Shown here piece after piece: positions 49,220-62,300 of a DNA stretch of 64,000 nucleotides (positions within the stretch are counted from its first letter, which is position 1; the number at the start of each line of letters is the position of its first letter). The notes beneath the pieces were generated by a model. It was given only the letters and a program-made list of their open reading frames with translations. It did not search any database and was not told the origin of the DNA. Source of the DNA: Episyrphus balteatus (Eukaryota; Arthropoda; Insecta; Diptera; Syrphidae). The position numbers were made by a program, and so were the translations under genes. Where the stretch lies: contig NC_079136.1 in the NCBI RefSeq assembly GCF_945859705.1, positions 122,850,028 through 122,914,027 on the forward strand, read 5' to 3'.

Positions 49220-50360
49220 CACAACAAAAGGGTCTACAGTTTATAAAAAAATTACCTTCCTCTTTGAATCAAAACTAACTTTGTTAACTCATTTTCTAAA
49301 GCAAAAGCGTGTGGCATTATATTTTATCATAAAAAAAAAAGAAGAGCAATTATAAAGAGACCTTTTAATTGCACCAAAGCAGATGATGATTTTGCTTAAT
49401 GTCATGCTATAGAAAGATTGATAGAGTAAAATTGTACCTCTGCATCCTACATTTTCAAAGTTTTCTTCCTCAATAGAGTAGTAAAAAACAAAAAAATAAG
49501 ACAACAATTAAAATGACAAAGTAAATTTCATTTTGTTGCAACTTTCTCCGCACACTCGACTTCATTTATAAAAAACAAAAAAAAAAAAAAACAAAAAAAA
49601 TTAACAGTAAAATAAAAAAAAAAAAACATAAAATGCCAAGAGAGAGAGAGCCGGATGTACGATGAAATACAATACAATCCGTTTGAATGTCCGTTTTACT
49701 TTTTTATGTTTTTTTTCTTTTTTTTTTCTCATTTTTACTTTCATCTTTACCATCCTGTGAAAGCTCATCCTCTGGTGCACATTTTGTACCATTGCCATCA
49801 TCAATAATACTGGGGCGAATAATAACAAACGAATAAGTACCCTTTAATTAAATAATATTTCAAATTGCTTTCTTCCGGACCGTTTGCGAATTTTCTCTCT
49901 TTCGACTCTTTCTCTCTCGACAGAAACAAAAAGTCCATTTAATTTTTCCATTTTCTGTATTTTGTACTTTCATTTCTTCGTTCGTTGGTTGCTTGGTTTG
50001 TTCATTGGGTCTTACCATATAGTTTCTCGTTCTGATGCTGCTTTCATCTACCACTTTTCATGTTGACAGGAGCATATATAGTGCCAAGAGTACCAATTTA
50101 TACAGGTCCGGATGCAAGGGAAGTTGGCTGCAGTTACTTTCATTAAAGGGGGTAGTTTTACCCCTTGTTTTGCTACAGACAAGGGTTTTATGTAAGAATC
50201 CTTTGCCAGATTTTAAATATGATAAAAACTTAGTTCCAACTACACCCCTTAACCCCACCCCCTCGCACCCTTTAATATTTTTTAGAGGACCAGAACCAAC
50301 ATTCCAAGGCATTTAAATTGTGTTTCCCAAAAAAAATCGTAAGTCTATCGGATTATATAA
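49220..50360. other. Intergenic sequence, no gene seen
   Basis: No supported gene. Overlapping frames on both strands (49,601-50,316) show no domains. It contains A-runs near 49,575-49,625. Confidence 0.5.
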
Positions 50361-50362
50361 AT

Positions 50363-50410
50363 TACTAGCCGACCTGCCCGTTGCATAGCGCTTCGCTGCT
50401 ATGGTTATGA
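50363..50410. other. GC-richer block next to a minisatellite
   Basis: The block starting 'actagccgacctgcccgttg' and running to about 50,410 is markedly more GC-rich than its surroundings and directly precedes the minisatellite. It may be the terminal part of a retroelement or other element, but I cannot assign it. Confidence 0.3.
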
Positions 50411-50454
50411 GTGCAATCAAATAGTGTTTTATGTATTATAGTGTTTTATGTATA

Positions 50455-50720
50455 TAGTTGAATGTTGGTTAGATTGTTTGTATGTTTGTTTGATTGTTTC
50501 TTTGGTTGTTTGTTGTTGGTTTGATTGCTTATTTGATTGTTTGTTTGATTGTTTGTTTGTTTGTTTGATTGTTTGTTTGAATGTTTGTTTGATTGTTTGT
50601 TTGATTGTTTGTTTGATTGTTTGTTTGATTGTTTGCTTGATTGTTTGTTTGATTGTTTGTTTGATTATTTGTTTGATTGTTTGTTTGATTGTTTGTTTGA
50701 TTGTTTGATTGTTTGTTGTT
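50455..50720. repeat. TTTGATTGTTTG minisatellite
   Basis: A 12-bp unit close to GATTGTTTGTTT is repeated about 20 times, grading into irregular TGTTTG-rich sequence to about 50,940. The open frame at 50,448-50,708 (Leu-Ile-Val-Cys repeats) is the translation of the array and is not a gene. Confidence 0.9.
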
Positions 50721-50944
50721 AGTGTTATGTTGTTTGGTTGTATAATGATTTAATTGTTTGATTGTCTCTTGTTTTTTATTTGTCGATTGTTAATTGTTAT
50801 TTATTGTTTGATGTTTATTGTTGGGTGTTTATTGTTAGGTGTTTGTTGTTTTGTTATTAAGTTGTTTGGTTGGTTATTGGGGTGTTTGGTTGTTTGTTGG
50901 TCCTTGTTTGTTGTTTGATGCTTGTTGCCTCTTTTTGTTGTTGT

Positions 50945-52255
50945 TGTACACATGAATACATTTAATCATTTAAAATACTACTTCTTGGGCACGCTATTGG
51001 TATAAGGGTGGGGTTAAAGTTTTAATGAAGTTAACAGTAAAGAGGGTTTGAGTTTGGTTATATGGAAAGTTTATTATAACTTAAACAATATTATGTGTTA
51101 TGGTAATCAAGTATTAAGTTTTAAATATACAAAATTGTATTATAGGTACATCTCCTGTTTTAATTATTTCTCATGCTTTCTATAATTAAAATAACAAAAT
51201 TATCATAAGTACTCAAAAGCATTAAAAAAGCAATATAATTTTTAAAAGATTTATTAAAAAAAAATTGCGTTTTTTACAAAAAAAAAATTAAATTATTTAA
51301 TAAAAGGAAAGAAAATATTTGCTAAATACGCTTGAAAATATTCATATTTTCATATAAAATTGCAATTTCTAATACATATTCTTTTTTGTTAAAAATTCAT
51401 CTAGGGTTAAGTGCGTTGCACTTTGTTGCATGAAAAAAAGTAATATTGGCAACACTTGTAACATAAAATAAGTGCCTTCTGGTATGTATGTCAGTAGTAT
51501 TTTTAGCATTTCCTTTTCTATAATAGATAGTAAATATTCAAAAGTATTTTCTGTGAAAGATGTATAGTCGTAAAGACAACACTAAAAAAAATATTAAAAT
51601 CAGATAGGATACCTATGACTGGTGCATTGGGCGAAATTGAAAGCTTTGGTAGCTAAAAAAAGTGAAAAAATAAGGTATCCGTTAAAGTTGCCAAAAATAT
51701 AAATGGCTGGTGGAAGAACTAATGAAAATATTATTCTACGTGTGTTATTATTATTACAAATAGATTGTCAACAAAAGAAACAATTTTGTTACCAACAAAA
51801 TTTGATAGGGCAGTCTTACACTCATGTGGAAGCAAGAAAGTTTTTTGTTTGATGTTTTTCAAAACGTATTATCTTCTTTTCAGTGTTTTTTATTAATTTT
51901 GAGAGTTTCTAAAAAAAAAAAAAACTTATAGAATAAAGACTATGGGCCATATTCATTGACGCTGTCTTAGTTATTACTAAGAAAGACTGGAGTTTATCCT
52001 ATTTAAATAACATTGGGTAAACCGTAGTCTAAGATAAACCGGGGTCTTAAAACGACTTTTAATATGCCCCTTTACTTTAATTAGAAGAAGTTTTTTATTG
52101 GTTTTAACACAGTCAAACACTGAAAGGGCAGGCGGCCTTGCCCCACTTCCCCTAATAAGCTTTCATTAATCGGATTTATAATGATCAAAAATTAATTTCC
52201 TAATTTATAGTTAATTGTTTTTTAAGATTCATCCAGAGCTTAAAAATTAATTCAT
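50945..52255. other. AT-rich intergenic sequence, no gene seen
   Basis: No supported gene. A variant of the esterase-locus motif, GCATTGGGCGAAA, occurs at 51,624-51,636. Confidence 0.5.
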
Positions 52256-52261
52256 TTTCTG

Positions 52262-52660
52262 ACTAAAGGCCTTGAATTTTGCTTTGAATTACGCATAAGT
52301 ATAATACAATTATTTTTCATGAAGCTTGTAATTGACGCACATTTGATTTATCAAGTTTGCGGAAAAAATGCAATCATAACAGTTAAAAGTGTAATATTTA
52401 GTCGGTTTTTGGAATTTAATACTTTCTTGCTTTAGTTTTTCAAAATTTTCAAGGTTTTTATCTATTTTTTTAATTTTATAGGTACATCATATTGCATTTC
52501 TATTGATATAAAAATCCAGCAATTATTAAGGAAACTGTGAGCAATAATGTGCAGGTGGTTTACAATATTTCAACTTTTTCATAGAATTACCTATGAAATT
52601 TTAAATTTTATGATATTTGAAAAATTAATTTGAAGCTCGTAGACATTGCAATAATTTTTA
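52262..52660 (+). repeat. Dispersed repeat flanking foldback element 3, copy 1
   Basis: Shares 'ccttgaattttgctt', 'ttatttttcatgaagctt', 'tatcaagtttgcggaaaaaa', 'atcataacagttaa' and 'attgcaataatttttata'-like blocks, in order, with about 54,633-55,010. A third, more diverged copy lies at about 55,930-56,240. The foldback element at 52,663-54,631 sits between the first two copies. Confidence 0.65.
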
Positions 52661-52662
52661 TA

Positions 52663-54631
52663 AGTGGAGTAACTAAAGCAAATTAATAGGGAACCCGGCC
52701 GAACAGATTTGATTTTTTTTAAAACGTCGGCAATCAAAAATACTTTTAAGTCTACAGTTTATAAATTGCCGATGTTGCCGTACTGTTTTTTTTTTTTAAA
52801 TTAATTTTTTTTAACAAAAACATTTTTTTTTGCTTAAATTTCAAAAAATAAATGATACCAAAAGATTCTCTAGGTAATTTAAGGAAAAAAAAAGTATGTG
52901 GTAGTAAAAGACAATCTTCAACTTTCTCACAAACTGACTTCAAACGCAAACAAAATATTTTGAACACAACGGCAGCACCTACAATATTTGCATACACGTT
53001 TTTAAAAAGCCAGAATTTCATTTCCATCTGTAAAAATTTAAATTCACTATAATCAAGAGTTTTTGAAAGATTGGTCCTCAATTGGAAAAAAAGTTACTAC
53101 TAATTTTTAAATGGTTTTTTTTTCAAACTTTTTCGTAGTAAAATTCAAATTTATTTTGAAAAAGTGTTTGGCCATTATTATAATCAGATGAATTATGGAG
53201 AGGAAAAGGTAATTTTTATTACAGATTTGAAAACAAAAAAAAATTAAAAATTACTTCAATTTCATTGGATTTTTTGATAAAAACTGATTTTTTGCATTGA
53301 AATAATTGATTTTTTCAAAGACTTTGGCAAATAAGAATTTTAAACTTTTGCTATTTAACTTTCAACAATAAGTGCTATTGAATGAAGTAAAAATAGCTTT
53401 ATACATATTTAAATGTTGAACTTAAAAAAAAAAATAAGTTAATTTTTTTTTAACTTCAATTGAATTCGAAAATGAAATACTTTTTAATTTTTTTCATAAA
53501 CTGTAATACATATTGATATTTCCTTTTTTAATCTTTATAAATGTGGCCAACAAATTTGAAAATTTATTTTTCAATTTATATTACGAAAATGTTTTAAACC
53601 TAATACCTTAGATTTTTCTTAGAATTACGCATAAGTATTAGTAGAGTAACTAAAGCAAATTATTAGGGAACCCGGCCGAACAGCTCTGATTTTGACGATT
53701 GAATTTCGAAGCAAAAAAGGTAAAATATATCACACTTTTGAAAAAAAATGAAAAATTACTTCAATTTCAATGGTTTTTTTTTTTATTAAAACTGAATTTT
53801 TGCATTGAAATAATTAATTTTCTCAGAGACTGTGGTAAATAGGAACTTTAAATTTTTGCTATTTAACTTTCAACAGTAAGGGTTATTAAATGAATAAAAA
53901 ATAATTTTATGTGTAGATGTTGAACTTAAAAAAAAAAAAATAAGTTACATTTTTTTCAAAACTTTTATTAAAAAAAGTTCTTCGACAATAAAATACTTTT
54001 TAATTTTTTTCATAAACCGTAATACATATTGACATTTCCTTTTATAATTTAAAATCATAATAAATGCGTCCAAAAAAATTTGAAAATAAATGCATTTTAT
54101 ATTACGACCAAGTTTAAAAAACGACATGTTAAAATTTTTTCAATAATTTTTTTGTTTCAAAAATCTGAGTTCAATTACCATTCTTTCAAAAGCCGTTCAT
54201 TCAATTAACTTAATTTTAATTTTACATATATTACTAAGCTTCTAGCTTTTAAAAAATGTATATTTGAATATTGTAGGTGTTGCCGTTGTGTTCAAATATT
54301 TTTTTTTGTATTTGAAGTCAATTAATAAGAAAATTGCATCTATTGCTTGAACTATGTCCCTCACTCCCATATATTTTTTTTCCTTGAATTTCCTAGACAA
54401 TCTTTTGGCATCAGTTAATTTATGAAATTTAAGAAAAATTTTTGAAAAAAATTTGTTTTTGTTCACAAAAATCTTCAATATAATTTAAAAAATCAAAACG
54501 GCAACACCGGCAATTTTTAATCTATAGACTTTAAAGTATTTCTAATTACCGACGTTTGAAAAAAATATCATCAAAATCTGTTTGGCCGGGTTCCCTAATA
54601 TTGCCAATTTTTGAGCTTTAGTTACTCCACT
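52663..54631. mobile_element. Inverted-repeat (foldback-like) element 3
   Basis: Ends AGTGGAGTAACTAAAGC (52,663) and its complement (to 54,631) are followed inward by the matching blocks 'tagggaacccggcc', 'aaacgtcgg' and 'attgccg.tgttgccgt'. Arms extend with gaps for about 400 bp (52,663-53,090 and 54,190-54,631). A diverged internal copy of the end, 'gagtaactaaagcaaatta', lies at 53,644. Internal 'gttgccgttgtgttcaaat' relates it to the elements at 11-12 and 31-33 kb. No transposase is visible, and the target duplication is not clear. Confidence 0.75.
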
Positions 54632-54632
54632 A

Positions 54633-55010
54633 TATAATTCAATTATTTTTCATGAAGCTTTTATTTGACGTAGAATAATGTTTGATATGTCAACTAAAGT
54701 GCTTATTGTTTTAAAAAATTAATTAAATTTATCAAGTTTGCGGAAAAAATATAATCATAACAGTTAAGTGCAATATTTAGTCTGTTTTTGGAATTTAAGA
54801 CTTTCTCGCTTGAGTTTTTTTAAGAATATTCAAGGTTTATATTTTTTTTTTTAATTTTATATATCATATTGCCGTTCTATTAAAAATCCAGAAATTATTA
54901 AAGAAACTGTGAGGAATGATGTGCTTTTCGATAGATTTACCTAATTTCTGATTTTGTGATATTTCAAAAATTATTTTTAAACTCGTAAACATTGTAAAGC
55001 AATAATTTTT
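54633..55010 (+). repeat. Dispersed repeat flanking foldback element 3, copy 2
   Basis: Direct repeat of about 52,300-52,660 (see that entry), with 'caattatttttcatgaagct', 'tatcaagtttgcggaaaaaa' and 'aactcgtaaacattg' as landmarks. Confidence 0.65.
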
Positions 55011-55925
55011 ATTATAATATATTAATGAATATTTTGAGTACTATTTTTAATGATAATACAAATAATAATGTGCTTCTTAAAAATCAATTTTCGAAATTTT
55101 AATGGGACACCCTTTCATTTTGTTCTTCCTGCCTTAAATATAAATTGGGTAAAATTTGGTCCAGTTTAAACACGTTCTAGGGGTCGCTACCAAAATTCAA
55201 AGTTTTAAAAAATACACCAAATTTTGTTTTTTTTTTCTCAGAAAATTTTAAAATTTGTAATCAGAATTAAGTACTTTATAAATCTTTAACTGTTTTGAAA
55301 GAAATTTTGATAAAAATACAGCGGAATAAAAATGAAGTTTAATTTTGAATATTTTTGAATTTGACATTTTTTTTTTTTTGTTAATCTGTAGAATAACTAT
55401 CTGATCGTTTATGAGCCTTATATCTTTATTCGACAGACAGTTAACTGACTGTTTATTAGAAGATTGAAAAATCGGGTTTTAAGCGTACTTTTTATTGTAA
55501 CAAAAAAAAATTTTTGTTGAAATTGATTTTTTTTTTTACTTAAATCTTTAGTGAATGGTAGCTACCCCTAAATTTTAATATTAAAATCGGAAAAAATACC
55601 ATATACTATGCTTATATAGTAGAAAATTATGCAGGGGTGGCCCATTAAAAAATCGAAAAAAAAGATTTTTTCGACCATATAAGAAGCACCCTAATGTATA
55701 TGTAGGTGGTCAAAAAAAGAGAGAGAAAATATTAGTATAAAACACTGGAAAACATTGTATTTTACGAATAAAACATTCAAAAATTATGGTAATTTTCAGT
55801 ATTATTATTTGATCAAAATGTATGTATGTGAGCTTTAAATATCATTATTTATTAGAGACCCCATTTATTGTGATTTAAAAACAAATACCGAAGTAATAAG
55901 AGGATTTCTGAAATCAACATCAGAG
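55011..55925. other. AT-rich intergenic sequence, no gene seen
   Basis: No open frame or repeat end that I can support. Confidence 0.5.
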
Positions 55926-55929
55926 TTTT

Positions 55930-56240
55930 TAGAATATGAAATTTTTCCAACCAAATGCCTTGAATTTTGCTTAGAATTGTGTATAAGCACATTTCAATTA
56001 TTTTTCAAGACGCTTATAATTGACGTACAATAATGTTTGATATGTCAAATTAAGCATACGTGTGTGTAAAAAAATAATAAATTAGATTTATAATTAACGC
56101 ATAAGAAGAGTAATCAAAGCGGTTTATTGCTTTATTTTTTTTAAGAATTTCAAAAATTTTATTTTTTTAAATCAAGCAAGTATCAAAAAAACTGTGACAA
56201 ATCATGTGTAGGTAGATTGTAATATTTTAAATTTTCTTAT
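55930..56240 (+). repeat. Dispersed repeat, diverged copy 3
   Basis: Contains 'atgccttgaattttgcttag', 'caattatttttcaagacgct' and 'aataatgtttgatatgtc', which occur in the same order at 52.26 and 54.63 kb. Confidence 0.5.
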
Positions 56241-56439
56241 TAAAAAAAAAAAAAAACCAAAAAATATTATTATTTAATTTTTTTTTACAACTTTTTTGTT
56301 CAAAAATTAATAAAATAATAGCACCATGTTATAGCTTGTTACTTAAGCTAGAAATTGAGACTTAATTTATATCTGTAAGTTTTGTAGAAAAAAAGTAATA
56401 ATTTTTTAAAGTCAATCAAATTTTACAAAAAAAGCCAAA

Positions 56440-57640
56440 AAAAACACTTTTTTTCTTTTCTTTTATCAATATATCGATTTTTTAATATGAAAAGCTTAGA
56501 AAAAAATTATACCATTAAAAAGCTTATAAAATTTCCTAAAGAATAAAGCCATATTAAAATTTCAAGAATGCTCAAAAAGTATAAAAATAATTTATTGAAA
56601 ACAATCATTTTCATCAAAAAAAGCAAAAAAAACCTATAAATTTATCTTCACACGTCATTTATTCAATTTTTTTTAATGACAACCTATAAAAAATTTTATA
56701 CCATATAAAAGCTTATTGTCTTAGCTTAAAATATATATATATATCAGGTCTATGAGATACCTACAAAAAGAGCTAGAATTTTTTGAACTCAAAGTATTTT
56801 CATCAAAAAAAGCAAAAAAAACATTTATTTTTTTCTTCTCATTCTATTAAATCAATTTTTTTCAATGGCAACCTATAAAAATTTTTATATCACGTTAAAG
56901 CTTATTGTTTCACCTTTCACATGACGGTTCAATCTTATTTCCAAGTTGCCTACAAGAAAAGTTAGAATTTTTTAAAGTCAACCAAGTGGAATTTCCAGAC
57001 TGAGATTACGGTACTTCCTACACTGGTGACTGTTCATGATCAACAGATCTCCACTGGTGTTTTGAGTGTTTTCGCAAGTTTCTTGATTTAACATTGTGTA
57101 GCTTGTAGTTAGTCTACCGTTATGTGTGATATACCAAATGAAAGGTAATTGTATCAGGATGCTCATAAAAGTTTAATCAAATTTCTATCTGCTCTAGATA
57201 AAAAGTTATAACCTGTTGAATTCCAACATTTTATTTTACCGTTATCTCAAAATTGTGTTTACGAAATTGATTGAAATTTTGTACACATATAGTCCTAACA
57301 ACAATCTATCAACCCTGTAAATTTCATATATTTATGAGTTAAACAAAAAAAGATACAAATAAAAAACGGTTAAAAACGGGAAAAAATGACCAAAAAACTT
57401 GGTCCAAAAAAACTTCTTCGTTCCGATTTTGATGGAAAATTTCATTCAACGGTTCCAATTTTTTGCACATACACTCATACATACTTCACCTATACACCCT
57501 ATAAGTTTCAGATTTTTTGAGCACTCGGAAATATTTCTAAAAATAAAAACCCACCCAATTTTAACACGCAAAAAATAGGTGTTTTTCAAAACTCTCTATC
57601 TCAAAAACTACTCACTTTAAAAAAAAATCCCAACACACGT
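56440..57640 (-). repeat. Dispersed repeat F900, copy E (extended form)
   Basis: Inverted relative to copy D and sharing its extensions on both sides: 'attataccattaaaaagctt', 'gaatgctcaaaaagtat', 'gactgagattacggtacttc', 'accgttatgtgtgatatacc' and 'ataaaaacccaccca'. The core block 'aaaagctagaatttttt'-type sequence occurs more than once, as in copies C and D. The frame at 56,978-57,166 is inside the repeat. Confidence 0.65.
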
Positions 57641-58446
57641 CTCGAATATTTTTCCACCACCTATCCATTGGTGTACTCAGATTTTCCCAGAAAAATTCTC
57701 CTCTCTCGTAATCACCCCTTTCTCAACTTGCCCCAAATTGATAAGCTTTTCAAAACCTAACGATTTCTTACCGATTTAGATTTTTAAAAATTTTTTACCA
57801 AAAGTCCATTAACATAAAAAATGATTATCTATCTATTGCAAAAAAAATCAACTCTCTACGACATCGCATTTAGATTTTAGATAATTTTTTCATTTTGCCA
57901 TTTTGCCCCGTTTTTTAAATGTGCGATTTGAGTAAAAACCTTTCTTAGTGCAAACCGCTTCACCAATACCTATCATATACCATTGAGTTTGGAGTTTTTT
58001 ATTTTTTTCCCATATAGAGCCAGTGATTATGTGAATGGTGGAAAAAAAAAAATCAACGCATTTATAATATAGTATTAACCCCCTTACTCCCCCTCTATAA
58101 TACAATTAAGACCCGCGCCTGGAATTGTACCAGCAGTTGCTCTAAGTAAAAGAAAAAAAAATTATGTCCAACTTGCCGCCGATGAAAAACGATGCAATTA
58201 TAATTGTGAACGGCTATGATGGGTGGTTGCGCGCAAAAGGAGACGACGGACGACCGACGGACGTAAGGGATTGCGAGATGGTTAATACCTACAAATGAAT
58301 TGTTTAAAAATATCAAAAACAAAAAAAAAAGAAACCCAGGATGAAAAAGAAAAATCCTTAAATATAAAATATATCTTGAAATGAAAAACAGACATTATAC
58401 AAAAATGAAATACACATCCAACCAACACAGAGGGTATATTGGTTAT
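57641..58446. other. Intergenic sequence, no gene seen
   Basis: No supported gene; the frames at 57,890-58,105 and 58,095-58,322 overlap on the minus strand and lack domains. Confidence 0.5.
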
Positions 58447-58740
58447 TGTTCACGCAACCTTAAATTAAAAAATTAAAAAACGAATTTGGCATCACCAAAT
58501 ATCGTTAAGTTTTATTTGTGTCAGTTGGCTGCCCTTCCTTCTATTTTTCTCTCAATCATTACTGGCATTCATTTTTTCTGTCATTCGCTTTCTATCATTA
58601 CTCGGCACAAGTTCGCCTCATCTATTCTTTTTTGTAAAATAAAATTAATTATAAATTAACAAAAATAAAAGCAACGTTCTTTTTATTATAAAAAAAGAAG
58701 AAAACAAAAAACAACGAAAATTAAATCAACATATATTACA
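58447..58740 (+). mobile_element. Possible 5' LTR of a BEL/Pao retroelement
   Basis: TGTTCACGCAACC at 58,447 resembles the start of BEL/Pao-family LTRs (for example roo-type TGTTCAC). A plausible end is near ATTACA at about 58,735-58,740, before a poly-purine stretch and the leader. The 3' LTR lies outside the window, so the boundaries cannot be checked by comparison. The assignment rests on the start sequence and on the downstream BEL-type gag/protease remnant. Confidence 0.4.
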
Positions 58741-59390
58741 AAAAAAAGACAAACTCCCAAGTTGGACACAAGCGGCACCAAGGTGAGACATCACATTTGT
58801 CCCTGAGACAAACATTTGGTCCTAGCGAGCCACGGATTCAATTGAATTCGCGAAACTACAAGTCTATCACGTTGGAACGTATTTTTTCTCAATTTGCCAA
58901 ATTGCCGCCGTCGCCATCACCACAGTCACCACCAGAATTTTCTTCTACCAACCACGTGTGTGTGCTTGTGAATAAGTTTATTTGCCAAGACACAGCAGCA
59001 ACCTCTACGTACATCAAACAACATTATTTGTGAACTTCAGCCACGCTGCAACATCCACACTTGCGTGCACATCAGTTTTTTTTTGGGTGCATATTCACGT
59101 CGCCGCAGCAGCCACCATACGTACGCTGCAATTGTACGTAGCTGAAAACTTGTGCACCGTGTAACAACCATCGGTTCTTTTGAGAACCCAAATTATTAAA
59201 AAAGTTACCACATTGCATCGATTGGTGTCGGATCAAACACCATTGCTTCGATTGGTGTCGGATTGGAAAAAGAAGAAACCGAAGCTAGCCAAGGAAACAT
59301 AAAAATCAAGAGGAACGAGGAAAAAGAGAAGAATCAACAGTAGCAGCATTCACCCTAAAAAATTAAATCAAAAACTATGTACAGAGTAAG
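58741..59390 (+). mobile_element. BEL/Pao leader and likely first exon
   Basis: The segment at 58,811-58,835 reads 'tttggtcctagcgagccacg', the kind of leader found downstream of the primer-binding site in BEL/Pao elements. The sequence is CA-rich, unlike the AT-rich surroundings. An ATG at 59,376 is followed almost at once by a splice donor (ACAGA/GTAAGT at 59,381-59,391), which would open an intron covering the tandem array. The two '+' frames at 58,797-59,164 could be leader peptides but have no family support. An early copy of GGTTCTTTTGAGAACC occurs at 59,173. Confidence 0.5.
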
Positions 59391-62300
59391 TAAAGCTTTT
59401 CTTATTTTTTAAACATATTAGAACGGCATACATAGGTACATATACATACATATATATATACATAGATAATAGTTTTTTTTTTTCTCTCAACGGGAAAAGT
59501 GGCGTCACATTCTTTCTCTTTCTTTCTTATTTTTTGCATCGCGATCTCGTTTGTTGAGATTTTCTCCAGTCACACTAGGTTATTTAACTGGAAAAAAAAA
59601 AAAAAACGCAAAACGTTTTCAAAAAGTCACTTAATTTTTTTTGAGGTTCTTTTGAGAACCAAACTCAAAGTTTCTTTGTGCTGCTCGTGCTCCCAGCAAC
59701 GGTAAAATTTTTGGTGTTGGCATTTATAGCGTGATTTTTAATTTACAGTTTTTTATATGAACTGTTATTCATTTTCGGTACAGTTTTTTTTCTTTCACAT
59801 TAGATTCTTGTGCCGGTCCCTAAGTTCTTTTGGGATTTCTTCTCAAAGCTTTTTTATAAAAGATATCTTCAGTTTCCACATTCACATGAAATATTCAAGA
59901 TTCTTTGTGAACTCATAAATTATTTCACATTGATTTTAAAATAATTTTCTTTGAATATTTTGCGAATCTAAGTTTATTTTTCGAAAATAAATAAAGAAAC
60001 TTTAAAACAACAAATTTGCGATAAACTATCTTGGGGAATTTAAACATATTTCATCTCTTTTTGAAAAGTTTTTTTTTTTTTATCTTGAACTAGTGCATTT
60101 CTTTAAACTTTTCAAATACTTTTTTTTCTCAAAATAATTCGGACATTTATCATGTTTTCACCCCCGTCGCTCTCAATTTTCAAGGTTCTTTTAAGAACCC
60201 CTCGCTTTTTTCAATTAGACTTTGAAAAATTCTTTTGTTTGAATTGTTTTTTGAAAGTTTTTTTTTTAATTAATTCTGAAAACGCAAAAACTTATTCACG
60301 TTTTCACCCAGTCGCTCTCCCTTTTCAAGGTTCTTTTGAGAACCCTTGCTTTTTTCAGTTATACTTTGAAAAATTCTTTTGTTTGAATTGATTTTTGAAA
60401 GTTTTTTTTTTAAATTAATTCTGAAAACGCACAAACTTATTCACGTTTTCACCCAGTCGCTCTCCCTTTTCAAGGTTCTTTTGAGAACCCTTGCTTTTTT
60501 CAGTTATACTTTGAAAAATTCTTTTGTTTGAATTGATTTTTGAAAGTTTTTTTTTTAAATTAATTCTGAAAACGCACAAACTTATTCACGTTTTCACCCA
60601 GTCGCTCTCCCTTTTCAAGGTTCTTTTAAGAACCCTTGCTTTTCTCAATTAGACTTTGAAAAATTCTTTTGTTTGAATTGTTTTTTGAAAGTTTTTTTAA
60701 ATTAATTCTGAAAACGCAAAAACTTATTCACGTTTTCACCCAGTCGCTCTCAATTTTCAAGGTTCTTTTGAGACCCCTTGCTTTTCTCAATTATACTTTG
60801 AAAAATTCTTTTGTTTGAATTATTTTTTGAAAGTTTTTTCAAATTAATTCTGAAACCGCAAAATTTATTAACGTTTTCACCCAGTCGCTCTCGCTTTTCA
60901 AGGTTCTTTTGAGAACCCTTGCTTTTCTCAATTATACTGCGAAAAATTCTTTTGTTTGAAATGTTTTTTGAAAGTTTTTTCAAATTAATTCTGAAAACGC
61001 AAAAACTTATTAACGTTTTCACCCAGTCACTCTTAATTTTCAAGGTTCTTTTGAGAACCCTTGCTTTTTTCAGTTATACTTTGAAAAATTCTTTTGTTTG
61101 AATTGATTTTTGAAAGTTTTTTTTTTAAATTAATTCTGAAAACGCACAAACTTATTCACGTTTTCACCCAGTCGCTCTCCCTTTTCAAGGTTCTTTTAAG
61201 AACCCTTGCTTTTCTCAATTAGACTTTGAAAAATTCTTTTGTTTGAATTATTTTTTGAAAGTTTTTTCAAATTCATTCTGAAAACGCAAAAACTTATTAA
61301 CGTTTTCACCCAGTCGCTCTCCCTTTTCAAGGTTCTTTTGAGAACCCTTGCTTTTTTCAGTTATACTTTGAAAAATTCTTTTGTTTGAATTGATTTTAGA
61401 AAGTTTTTTTTCAAATTAATTCTGAAAACGCAAAAACTTATTCACGTTTTCACCCAGTCGCTCTCCCATTTCAAGGTTCTTTTAAGAACCCTTGCTTTTC
61501 TCAATTAGACTTTGAAAAATTCTTTTGTTTGAATTGTTTTTTGAAAGTTTTTTTAAATTAATTCTGAAAACGCAAAAACTTATTCACGTTTTCACCCAGT
61601 CGCTCTCAATTTTCAAGGTTCTTTTAAGAACCCTTGCTTTTCTCAATTAGACTTTGAAAAATTCTTTTGTTTGAATTGTTTTTTGAAAGTTTTTTTAAAT
61701 TAATTCTGAAAACGCAAAAACTTATTAACGTTTTCACCCAGTCGCTCTCCCTTTTCAAGGTTCTTTTGAGAACCCTTGCTTTTTTCAGTTATACTTTGAA
61801 AAATTCTTTTGTTTGAATTGATTTTAGAAAGTTTTTTTTCAAATTAATTCTGAAAACGCAAAAACTTATTCACGTTTTCACCCAGTCGCTCTCCCTTTTC
61901 AAGGTTCTTTTAAGAACCCTTGCTTTTCTCAATTAGACTTTGAAAAATTCTTTTGTTTGAATTGTTTTTTGAAAGTTTTTTTAAATTAATTCTGAAAACG
62001 CAAAAACTTATTCACGTTTTCACCCAGTCGCTCTCAATCTTCAAGGTTCTTTTGAGACCCCTTGCTTTTCTCAATTATACTTTGAAAAATTCTTTTGTTT
62101 GAATTATTTTTTGAAAGTTTTTTTCAAATTAATTCTGAAACCGCAAAATTTATTAACGTTTTCACCCAGTCGCTCTCGCTTTTTAAGGTTCTTTTGAGAA
62201 CCCTTGCTTTTCTCAATTATACTTTGAAAAATTCTTTTGTTTGAATTATTTTTTGAAAGTTTTTCCAAACTAATTCTGAAAACGCAGAGGTCTACTCACG

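Noticed and set aside
50448..50708. 86-codon Leu/Ile/Val/Cys frame
   Set aside because: Pure translation of the GATTGTTTGTTT minisatellite.
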